The notes below the pieces were generated by a model, which worked only from the letters and a program-made list of their open reading frames with translations, was not told where the DNA came from and made no database searches. The position numbers were made by a program, and so were the translations under genes. A DNA stretch of 11,291 bases from assembly GCA_030024065.1 (NCBI GenBank), contig JASEIE010000101.1:1-11291 (forward strand), read 5' to 3'. The stretch is from Thermodesulfobacteriota bacterium. Lineage in GTDB: Bacteria > Desulfobacterota > BSN033 > UBA1163. How positions within the stretch are numbered: position 1 is the first letter of the stretch; every line of letters starts with the position of its first letter. Positions 6,038 through 11,291 of the stretch are shown piece by piece.

Positions 6038-6227
6038 TACTACAGCGAATCTTTTTTCGTCATTCCCGTGGAAACGGGAATCCAGCCTGTCTGCGTGCAA
6101 CGCACAGGCAGGGAGGTAAATTGGCTCAAGAGACCACTGGATACCCGCTTTCGCGGGCATGACGGTTGCAGCGGAAGCGCTTTTTGCTGGTACATTGGCC
6201 CTTTTCCCAAAAAGATTCGCTGTAGTA
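6038..6227. mobile_element. 190-bp MITE-like element with TA ends (IS630/Tc1-mariner type)
   Basis: The ends are perfect 19-base inverted repeats: TACTACAGCGAATCTTTTT (6038-6056) and its complement (6209-6227). Both begin and end with TA, as expected when a 17-base terminal repeat inserts at a duplicated TA dinucleotide, the habit of IS630/Tc1-mariner transposons. There is no transposase gene inside, so it would be a non-autonomous miniature element. Inside are two further inverted copies of a 28-base hairpin unit (6058-6085 and 6137-6164, 23 of 28 matching). Confidence 0.7.
6058..6164. repeat. inverted pair of 28-base hairpin repeats nested in the MITE
   Basis: The left unit (6058-6085) reads CGTCATTCCCG...CGGGAATCCAG and the right unit (6137-6164) is its near-complement. 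Each is itself a hairpin. Units of this kind (CATTCCCGCGAAAGCGGGAAT) are common dispersed repeats in deltaproteobacteria and other bacteria. Between them is another imperfect palindrome around GTGCAACGCAC. Confidence 0.65.
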
Positions 6228-6281
6228 TTGGGTAATCTGGGAAATAATATCTTATATTTTTTTACGAAGATATAAAAAAAG

Positions 6282-6380
6282 ATGGATATCCCACCCCAGC
6301 TACCAGGTGATACGAAGCAAAAAGAGGAGAAAGAGATGTCTCCGATGGCGAAATTTTGGATGACTAAATGGTGGCAGTAG
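6282..6380 (+). CDS. candidate 32-residue Trp-rich small protein
   Basis: ATG at 6282 opens 32 codons to TAG at 6378-6380. The product starts MDIPPQLPGDTKQKEEKEM and ends MAKFWMTKWWQ: a proline-rich start, a charged middle and a short amphipathic tail with three tryptophans. An in-frame ATG at 6336 has a textbook GAGGAG six bases upstream and would give only the 14-residue tail. No family is recognised. The good ribosome binding site and the biased composition argue for a real peptide; its length argues for caution. Confidence 0.3.
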   Translation: MDIPPQLPGDTKQKEEKEMSPMAKFWMTKWWQ

Positions 6381-6468
6381 GGGTAAGACTGTTCTATTTA
6401 TTTTTGATAGAAAAACTTTTTAGAGGCAATCCCATTCTCTTTCACATCACAGGAAGGAGGGTTATATA

Positions 6469-6525
6469 ATGATGCCTCAGAGGAGATTCACTTGTTCGAA
6501 AGCGAGTATTTATTTCTCTCATTAA
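6469..6525 (+). CDS. candidate 18-codon leader overlapping the permease start
   Basis: AAGGAGGG (6454-6461) is the strongest ribosome binding site of the region and serves an ATGATG at 6469, eight bases on. The frame starts MMPQRRFTCSK and stops at 6525, overlapping the first 34 bases of the permease gene in another phase. It may couple translation to the weaker TTG start at 6492, or mark a lost in-frame ATG start. The peptide is not recognised. Confidence 0.3.
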   Translation: MMPQRRFTCSKASIYFSH

Positions 6526-7241
6526 TTGCTTTTTTTGCCTTTCTGGTGAAAGCGCTGACGGGCTTTGGCCCCGCCATCGTCTTCATTGCCCTTGGATCAC
6601 TACTTATGCCAGTGCAGGTCATTATACCCATTAGCGCATTTTTAGACGTCTTAGCTGGGGCATTGATGCTGCGCATGGATTGGTCCAAAGATGGGTTCCG
6701 TTTTTGGCTTCCCCTCACGATCCTGATGATCATCGGATCCGTGGTCGGCAGTATTTTCCTTAAATTTATCTCACCCGCCCCGCTCAAGGTTCTCATTGCT
6801 TTCACCATCCTGCTCCTGGGCGTATGGTTTGTTCTGCGTCGTGCAAAGGTTGATGAATACAAACTCACCCATTCTTTGCCTCCCCTCCCATCGCTTTCTG
6901 ATGGGGGATTTACCTTCCTGGGAGGGTTCTGTGCCGGTCTTCTTGGCATTGGCGGGCCACCTCTTGTATGGCAATTTGGCCGAAAATTTCCAAAACGGAT
7001 TTTCCGCCAGGTCCTGATTCCAATCTTTCTTTCCTCCTCGATAGCCCGTGTGATCGTCTATACATCGATTGGTATCCTTGACCAGAAAGTAATATTTAAT
7101 GCACTTGTTTCTATTCCCGGGTTAATATTTGGCCTTTACTGGGGTAATCGAATTTTTCTCCGTGTCCATGAAGGGAGCTTTAGCAGAATCATTGGGGGTT
7201 TTCTTATCCTCGTGGCCATACAACTACTCAGGTCATATTAA
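6492..7241 (+). CDS. TauE/SafE family membrane permease
   Basis: A 249-residue integral membrane protein of the TauE/SafE type (PF01925). The two internally repeated signature turns are visible: KALTGFGPAIV (20-30) and GFCAGLLGIGGPPLVW (145-160). Hydrophobic segments lie near 5-40, 43-60, 71-90, 98-115, 140-160, 173-192, 200-217 and 230-246, giving about eight helices. Known members export sulfite, sulfoacetate or other organosulfonates, but the substrate cannot be read from the sequence. The start is TTG with GAGGAG five to six bases before it; no in-frame ATG exists upstream. The MFS gene follows after 18 bases, so both are probably one operon. Confidence 0.88.
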   Translation: MFESEYLFLSLIAFFAFLVKALTGFGPAIVFIALGSLLMPVQVIIPISAFLDVLAGALMLRMDWSKDGFRFWLPLTILMIIGSVVGSIFLKFISPAPLKVLIAFTILLLGVWFVLRRAKVDEYKLTHSLPPLPSLSDGGFTFLGGFCAGLLGIGGPPLVWQFGRKFPKRIFRQVLIPIFLSSSIARVIVYTSIGILDQKVIFNALVSIPGLIFGLYWGNRIFLRVHEGSFSRIIGGFLILVAIQLLRSY

Positions 7242-7259
7242 CAATACGATCTTCGTACC

Positions 7260-8444
7260 ATGATGAATCTTAAGGCACTCATTCTCTTAACCGCAGGGCA
7301 TTTTGTTACCGATATTAACACCGGAGCGCTCCCTGCATATCTGCCCTTTATTAAAGAATCTCTCACTCTTTCCTATACCATGACGGCATTCATCGTCCTC
7401 ATTTTCAATGTGACCTCATCGGTCATCCAACCTGTTTTCGGTTATTTTTCGGACCGTTGGTCTGCAAAGTGGCTCCTTCCCACGGGTTGTGTCATTGCCT
7501 CTTTAGGTCTTGGCTTTTTGGGGATTGGTCCTTCCTACGGCTGGGTTTTACTCTTTGCCGCCCTCGGCGGCCTTGGACAGGGAAGCTATCATCCCGAAGC
7601 ATTCAAGACGGTCAATTCTTTAAGCGGAGAGAAAAAGGCATCAGGGATCTCCTTCTTTCTCGTTGGGGGAAGCCTGGGATTATCCGTAGGGCCCCTCCTG
7701 GCAACTCTCTTTTTTAAGTATCTGGGGTTAAAAGGGTCTCTATTATTTCTCCCCCCCGGGATTGCCATGGCAATTATATTTCTAACGACCCCATCCTGGA
7801 GGGCCAAGACAAGCCCTCCCCCACATAAATCCAAAACCTCACTCCCTCCTGGTTCCTCGCGACCGGGGCTATTTCCGATGACATTACTTTTATTGACCGT
7901 AATACTTCGTTCGACCACACAATTAAGCATCAAAACCTTTGTCCCGTTATATTTTATCCATTCTTTCCAGAAAGACCCCTTAATCGTTGGAAAATTTCTT
8001 TCAACCTACTTACTCGCTGGAACGTTCGGTAGTCTGGTAGGAGGGGTATTGGCAGATCGGTACGGGTATAAAAGAACAGTCATTCTCAGTTTGGGCTTAA
8101 CCCCGTTTCTCCTGTATCTATTCTTTTATACTACAGGAATAACATCCCTGGTCCTCCTGGGAATCGCGGGATTGGTTCTCAGTTCCTCCACGGCCATCAC
8201 CATGGCCATGGGCCAGAGTTATATGCCACGGAATTTGGGGATGGCTTCAGGACTCATCCTGGGGTTAGCAATGGGTATTGGAGGGGTTGGAACAATGCTC
8301 TTGGGGTGGGTGGCGGATCAATGGGGAGTGATTTTTTCCTTGAGGATTGTTTTTATTCTACCCCTCTTATCCTTACTCCCTTTTTTCTACCTCCCCTCCC
8401 CTACCCTCCCCAACATCAGAAAACCCCCTCAACCCCATCTCTGA
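7260..8444 (+). CDS. MFS transporter, fosmidomycin-resistance (Fsr)-like
   Basis: A 394-residue major facilitator protein with about twelve hydrophobic segments in two halves joined by a proline-rich loop (residues 182-203). Motif A occurs in both halves: GYFSDRWSAKW (61-71) and GGVLADRYGYKR (261-272). The GHFVTDINTGALPAYLPF start (13-30) and the GQGSYHPEAF segment (107-115) are typical of the Fsr subfamily, whose E. coli member exports fosmidomycin. Here the natural substrate is unknown; a drug or small organic acid is plausible. Two adjacent ATG codons mark the start and there is no good ribosome binding site, so translation may rely on coupling to the permease 18 bases upstream. The C-terminus is proline-rich and hydrophilic. 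The protein looks intact. Confidence 0.88.
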   Translation: MMNLKALILLTAGHFVTDINTGALPAYLPFIKESLTLSYTMTAFIVLIFNVTSSVIQPVFGYFSDRWSAKWLLPTGCVIASLGLGFLGIGPSYGWVLLFAALGGLGQGSYHPEAFKTVNSLSGEKKASGISFFLVGGSLGLSVGPLLATLFFKYLGLKGSLLFLPPGIAMAIIFLTTPSWRAKTSPPPHKSKTSLPPGSSRPGLFPMTLLLLTVILRSTTQLSIKTFVPLYFIHSFQKDPLIVGKFLSTYLLAGTFGSLVGGVLADRYGYKRTVILSLGLTPFLLYLFFYTTGITSLVLLGIAGLVLSSSTAITMAMGQSYMPRNLGMASGLILGLAMGIGGVGTMLLGWVADQWGVIFSLRIVFILPLLSLLPFFYLPSPTLPNIRKPPQPHL

Positions 8445-8551
8445 AATAGTTGACGCAAATTACTTGGGGCTTGGGGCAGACATCGCTATTCAGGCATATC
8501 AAAAATGTTGAGCCCCTTTTCTTTGATTGGTTCTTCCGTCATGAGCAGTGA

Positions 8552-8962
8552 TGGCTGCGACCGCCCCGGCTCCACCGTAACCGATGGCAACAACGTGCGC
8601 GTCATCTCAAGGCGGAGACCTTTGCTCTTTACCTTGCTGCGCGTGACCCCAGAACACCGTGGTATGCAAAGCTTCTCGTTGCTGGCATCGTCGCTTATGC
8701 CTTCAGCCCTATTGATCTAATCCCAGACTTTGTGCCGGTTCTTGGCTATATAGATGATTTCATCCTGATACCAATGGGTATTGCCTTGGCCATCAAGTTG
8801 GTCCCCCATTCAGTCTTGGCCGAGTGCCGAGCACGGGCGCAGGAAACCATACAGAATGGAAAACCCGTGAGCCGGGTTGCAGGCGCGGTAATCATCGTAA
8901 TCTGGCTGGTGTTGGCAGCGCTTTGCATCGTGTGGGCCTATGAAGCGTTCGTGCTGCGATGA
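8552..8962 (+). CDS. DUF1232 (YkvA-like) small membrane protein without a normal start codon
   Basis: The frame is open from after a TGA at 8549 to TGA at 8960. The product contains the DUF1232 core: [15 protein letters not shown], then [20 protein letters not shown], then [18 protein letters not shown], with a second membrane segment near the end ([18 protein letters not shown]). The role of the family is unknown; members are small inner-membrane proteins and are frequent integron-cassette passengers. No ATG, GTG or TTG lies before the core; a CTG at 8555 is the only near-start codon. The GTG at 8732 would cut the core in half. The start codon is therefore probably lost, non-canonical, or hidden by a sequence error. 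An attC-like hairpin follows ten bases after the stop. Confidence 0.7.
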   Translation, partial: WLRPPRLHRNRWQQRARHLKAETFALYLAARDPRTPWYAKLLVAGIVAYAFSPIDLIPDFVPVLGYIDDFILIPMGIALAIKLVPHSVLAECRARAQETIQNGKPVSRVAGAVIIVIWLVLAALCIVWAYEAFVLR

Positions 8963-8972
8963 ACGCAAACAC

Positions 8973-9041
8973 GCCCAACACGGACGGGAAAAAGCGTCGC
9001 TTTGCTCTGCTTTTTCCCGCTGGTTAGCTCAATCGTTAGGT
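8973..9041 (+). other. attC-like integron cassette recombination site (candidate)
   Basis: The 69-base stretch begins with GCCCAAC (8973-8979, matching the RYYYAAC core) and ends with GTTAGGT (9035-9041, matching GTTRRRY); the two are complementary at five of seven positions. Between them is a perfect 11-base stem, CGGGAAAAAGC (8985-8995) and GCTTTTTCCCG (9009-9019), with a 13-base loop. The 3' flank GGTTAGCTCAATC is of the type seen beside attC right cores. Length and place, just after a cassette-type gene and just before a toxin-antitoxin promoter, fit attC. The left arm is shorter than the right (5 versus 15 bases), so it may be degenerate. A plain terminator is less likely because no T-run follows. 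Confidence 0.45.
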
Positions 9042-9067
9042 GCTTAAAATTCAACAAGTAATAACGC

Positions 9068-9096
9068 TTTACAATAATACCGACTCACGTTAATAT
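9068..9096 (+). promoter_or_regulatory. promoter of the HigB-HigA fusion, predicted leaderless
   Basis: TTTACA (9068-9073) and TAATAT (9091-9096) are separated by 17 bases. The ATG begins only seven bases after the -10 box, so transcription would start at or next to the A of the ATG at 9103. No ribosome binding site precedes it. This agrees with a leaderless message. Confidence 0.55.
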
Positions 9097-9102
9097 CTAC
9101 TC

Positions 9103-9516
9103 ATGATAAAGAGCTTTCGTTGCAAAGAAACTGAGAAGGTTTTTCTACGGCAACGGTCAGCTCGATTCCCTGCTGATGTTTACCGTATCGCTCTACGGAA
9201 GCTACTCTTACTTGATGCTGCGGAGAAATTAGAAGACTTACGTACACCGCCAGGGAATCGCTTGGAGAAACTTACGGGCAATCGCCAAGGGCAACATAAC
9301 ATTCGCATCAATGTCCCGGCCCGTCGTATAAACGAGATCGTTCACGGCAAGCGTTCCATTAGTGCTAATACGGCTTTAAGGCTATCTTGTTATTTTAACC
9401 TTTCAGAACGGTTTGGGTTGAACCTCCAGGCACGATACGATCTAGAGATGGAAAAGGACAAATTTAAGGGTCGAATCGAATCCGAGGTAAAAGTACTTGA
9501 GCTGCAAAGCCCCTAA
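9103..9516 (+). pseudogene. HigB toxin-HigA antitoxin deletion fusion
   Basis: A 137-residue open frame joining parts of two proteins. Residues 1-70 are the N-terminal part of a HigB toxin (RelE/ParE superfamily): MIKSFRCKETEKVFLRQRS, then LEKLTGNRQGQHNIRIN. Residues 71-137 are the C-terminal part of a HigA XRE-type antitoxin: VPARRINEIVHGKRSISANT, then YFNLSERFGLNLQARYDLE. In intact modules HigB continues after IRIN with a DQWRICF strand and a catalytic tail, and HigA begins about 30 residues before VPARR. Both are missing, so a deletion joined them at ATCAAT (9307-9312) and kept the frame. The toxin should be inactive and the helix-turn-helix has lost its first helices. The promoter remains. 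It sits between attC-like hairpins. Confidence 0.8.
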
Positions 9517-9561
9517 CTTATCATATCACTCCCGCGGACGGCTGATAGCCGCCGCTGATAT
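9511..9561 (+). other. damaged attC-like hairpin after the HigBA remnant
   Basis: CCCTAAC (9511-9517), which includes the stop codon as is common in cassettes, resembles the left attC core. It is followed by ATATCA (9523-9528), a strong stem GCGG-A-CGGCT/AGCCG-CCGC (9534-9555) with one bulged A, and TGATAT (9556-9561). The bulged base and broken stem are attC-like. The right core GTTRRRY is missing, so the site would be truncated or this is only a hairpin. Confidence 0.3.
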
Positions 9562-9584
9562 TGGTCATTACTCTATCAATCAGA

Positions 9585-11057
9585 ATGAAGCCTCTCTCCG
9601 TGGTTATCCCTCATAACTCAGGACTTTTCTTTGAGAAGACCCTGCTTCCCCTGACGCTGACGAAGTCAGCTCCGGTCGACCGTGTTTTGATCGTCAGTCA
9701 GGAGCCGGTTCATCTTAAAATTCCTGGGTGTCGTGTTCTTGTGGCCGGACCCCTTCTGTCACATGAAACTCTCCATCTGATTCTTGGCGGAATCCGAACC
9801 AAGTATCTTCTTCTCTTACAGGGGGCTCAACATATTTCGATCGAGCCTGAAGCCCTGGAGAGAATCCTGGGTGTGGCTGAGTCCTCGAAAGCAGGTCTGG
9901 TCTATTCCGATTTCTATGAGGGAAACGGACACGGAAAGACCCTTCATCCGCTGAATGACTATCAGCCGGGGAGTGTGTGCGATGATTTTGACTTCGGCGC
10001 CATGATCCTCTTGTCTGTCCCTGCCGTCCGGAAGGCACTGAAAAAATACGGCGCAATACCCGGCGTTCAATTTGCCGGCCTCTACGATCTTCGACTGAAA
10101 ATATCCATCGACAACGCTGTACATCACCTGCAGGAGCCACTCTATACGGTGATCAGGACGGATGATCCTTCTGGCAGTAAAAGGTTATTTGCCTATGTCG
10201 ATCCCCAAAATCGTGCCCTCCAGAAGGAAATGGAGACCGTCTTCACAGATTACTTGAAGAAGATCAAGGCTTATCTGCCACCCAACTTCAGGGAGGTTGA
10301 GAAAACATTGAAATCCTTCCCTGTGGAGGCCTCTGTCGTCATTCCCGTGCGGAACCGAAAAGAAACGGTTGGTGAGGCTGTGAAAAGCGCCCTGTCGCAG
10401 GAAACCGATTTTCCATTCAACGTCATCATCGTGGACAACCACTCCACAGACGGAACAACGGCCATCCTCTCCGATCTCGCCAGGCAGTCTTCTGCCCTCA
10501 AACACATCGTCCCGAAAAAGGTAGCTCTTGGCATCGGTGGTTGCTGGAACGAGGCCCTTCAGAACAAAGCCTGCGGACGCTATGCTGTTCAGCTCGATTC
10601 GGACGATCTTTACAGCGGCAGCCGCACCCTTCAGAAGATGGTTGATAGGCTACGTCAGGGCAACCATGCCATGGTGATCGGCTCCTATACACTCGTCGAT
10701 TCCAGGCTAAAGGAGATTGCCCCTGGCCTGATCGACCACCGAGAATGGACCGATGAGAATGGTCACAACAATGCCCTGCGCATCAACGGTCTGGGCGCCC
10801 CTCGGGCCTTCAACACCAGTCTCATCCGAAAAATCGGTTTTCACAACGTGAGCTATGGTGAGGATTACGCAGCAGCGCTTCGAATCTCCCGGGAATACCG
10901 GATCGGGAGGATCTATGAAAGCCTCTACCTCTGCAGACGCTGGTCAGGCAACACCAACACGGCTCTCAGCATCGAAGAGGCAAACCGAAACAATGCCTTC
11001 AAGGACAAGATCCGGACCACTGAAATTCTCGCCCGACAGAAAATGAATCAGCCTTAA
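9585..11057 (+). CDS. family 2 glycosyltransferase with two tandem GT-A-like regions
   Basis: A 490-residue cytoplasmic protein. Residues 247-450 are a clear GT2 domain: ASVVIPVRNRKETVGEAVKS (249-268), IIVDNHSTDGTTAIL (281-295), GIGGCWNEAL (316-325), the metal- and nucleotide-sugar-binding DSDD (338-341) and GED (425-427). Residues 1-200 look like a second, degenerate GT-A fold: LSVVIPHNSG at the start, LVYSDF (105-110) and DFGAMILLSVPAVRKAL (136-152), without an obvious DXD. Such two-part enzymes modify surface polysaccharides or proteins; the sugar and acceptor are not shown. The start at ATG 9585 is chosen over an in-frame TTG at 9561, which lies in the upstream hairpin. No good ribosome binding site precedes the ATG, perhaps because the cassette remnant now abuts the gene. 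Confidence 0.85.
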   Translation: MKPLSVVIPHNSGLFFEKTLLPLTLTKSAPVDRVLIVSQEPVHLKIPGCRVLVAGPLLSHETLHLILGGIRTKYLLLLQGAQHISIEPEALERILGVAESSKAGLVYSDFYEGNGHGKTLHPLNDYQPGSVCDDFDFGAMILLSVPAVRKALKKYGAIPGVQFAGLYDLRLKISIDNAVHHLQEPLYTVIRTDDPSGSKRLFAYVDPQNRALQKEMETVFTDYLKKIKAYLPPNFREVEKTLKSFPVEASVVIPVRNRKETVGEAVKSALSQETDFPFNVIIVDNHSTDGTTAILSDLARQSSALKHIVPKKVALGIGGCWNEALQNKACGRYAVQLDSDDLYSGSRTLQKMVDRLRQGNHAMVIGSYTLVDSRLKEIAPGLIDHREWTDENGHNNALRINGLGAPRAFNTSLIRKIGFHNVSYGEDYAAALRISREYRIGRIYESLYLCRRWSGNTNTALSIEEANRNNAFKDKIRTTEILARQKMNQP

Positions 11058-11073
11058 ATCCCTCCCAGCCTCC

Positions 11074-11130
11074 CCTGCCTACCGGCAGGCAGGCTTTGCC
11101 CTCCGGGTCAGAGATCGCTCTGGGTCGGAG
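11074..11130. repeat. two adjacent hairpin repeats after the glycosyltransferase
   Basis: The first hairpin has arms CCTGCC (11074-11079) and GGCAGG (11084-11089). The second has nested arms CTCCG/CGGAG (11101-11105, 11126-11130) and CAGAG/CTCTG (11109-11113, 11118-11122), separated by matched GGT triplets. Neither has a T-run. They look like dispersed intergenic repeats. Confidence 0.5.
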
Positions 11131-11196
11131 ACCAAAGGGAGGAGACTTCAATAGAAGAAATTCAGACTTATTTTACGAGAGCGGGGAACCGCTTTT

Positions 11197-11251
11197 ACCC
11201 CGTTAGAAATTCCAGCGGGGTTTAATGCCCCGCTGGAATTTCTAACGGGGT
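11197..11251. repeat. perfect 24-bp inverted repeat, possible bidirectional terminator
   Basis: Arms of 24 bases (11197-11220 and 11228-11251) are perfectly complementary around the loop TTTAATG. The arms begin ACCCCGTTAGAAATTCCAGC. A short, T-rich stretch follows (TTTACTCATTTTTC), so it could end transcription after the glycosyltransferase. The length and perfection are more than a terminator needs and suggest a selected or mobile repeat. Confidence 0.7.
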
Positions 11252-11291
11252 TTACTCATTTTTCAATCCAGTTGGTCACTTTAAGGCCTTC

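Larger units (their letters stand above)
5845..6491. other. 647-base region holding small ORFs, a MITE and a possible small gene
   Basis: Between the divergent radical SAM and TauE/SafE genes lie, in order, the small leftward ORFs (5854-6023), the 190-bp MITE-like element (6038-6227), an AT-rich stretch with T7 and A7 runs flanking TACGAAGATAT (6259-6280), a possible 32-residue rightward ORF (6282-6380), and the start region of the permease with two ribosome binding sites. Confidence 0.6.

Noticed and set aside
8507..8513. GTTGAGC before the DUF1232 gene as the right core of a preceding attC
   Set aside because: It matches GTTRRRY, but the motif is so degenerate that chance hits are common, and no paired left core or stem is present.
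8505..8720. 71-codon rightward frame overlapping the DUF1232 gene
   Set aside because: It reads the DUF1232 coding region in the wrong phase and has the composition of a shadow frame.
8732..8962. GTG at 8732 as the start of the DUF1232 gene
   Set aside because: It would delete the conserved [15 protein letters not shown] and SPIDLIPDF core that is plainly encoded upstream.
8985..9019. 11-bp stem after the DUF1232 gene as a rho-independent terminator
   Set aside because: No T-run follows; the flanking core-like heptamers make an attC-type reading better.
9715..10140. Leftward frames of 100-140 codons inside the glycosyltransferase
   Set aside because: Antisense shadows of a gene with clear GT2 motifs, without ribosome sites of their own.

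Overview
The window looks like an accessory stretch of a chromosome from a strictly or facultatively anaerobic deltaproteobacterium (Desulfobacterota). This rests on recognition, not on a search. The OmpA-like lipid-anchored-free periplasmic protein, the DUF3617 protein, the B12-type radical SAM protein and the two-domain glycosyltransferase all resemble families I associate with that group, and the dispersed hairpin repeats are of a type common there. No rRNA, tRNA or CRISPR array was seen.

Layout, left to right. A leftward DUF4338 (DruA-like / ISAs1-associated) gene runs off the left edge and has its own good promoter. Next come two rightward, separately promoted envelope genes: a secreted DUF3617 protein and an OmpA-C-domain protein. 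A 490-base gap holds decayed coding fragments and a REP-like palindromic repeat. Then follow two leftward toxin-antitoxin type modules: HEPN/MNT (2549-3266) and BrnT/CopG-like (3514-4061, preceded by an 8-codon leader ORF). A leftward radical SAM gene (4309-5844) has a 26-codon ORF just upstream. A 190-bp MITE-like element with TA ends follows, then a possible 32-residue protein.

A rightward two-gene transport unit comes next: a TauE/SafE permease and a fosmidomycin-resistance-like MFS transporter. After it lies what looks like an integron-cassette remnant: a DUF1232 gene with no normal start codon, an attC-like hairpin, and a HigB toxin fused in frame to a HigA antitoxin by an internal deletion, followed by a second, damaged attC-like hairpin. 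The right end carries a two-domain family 2 glycosyltransferase and a cluster of hairpins, including a perfect 24-bp inverted repeat.

The genes do not form one pathway. The window reads as a hot spot where toxin-antitoxin modules, cassette remnants, MITEs and transposon pieces have accumulated between a few intact housekeeping-type units. The most interesting items are the HigB-HigA deletion fusion, the attC-like sites without a visible integrase, the ATGA-overlapping leader in front of the BrnT toxin, and the small ORF coupled to the radical SAM gene.
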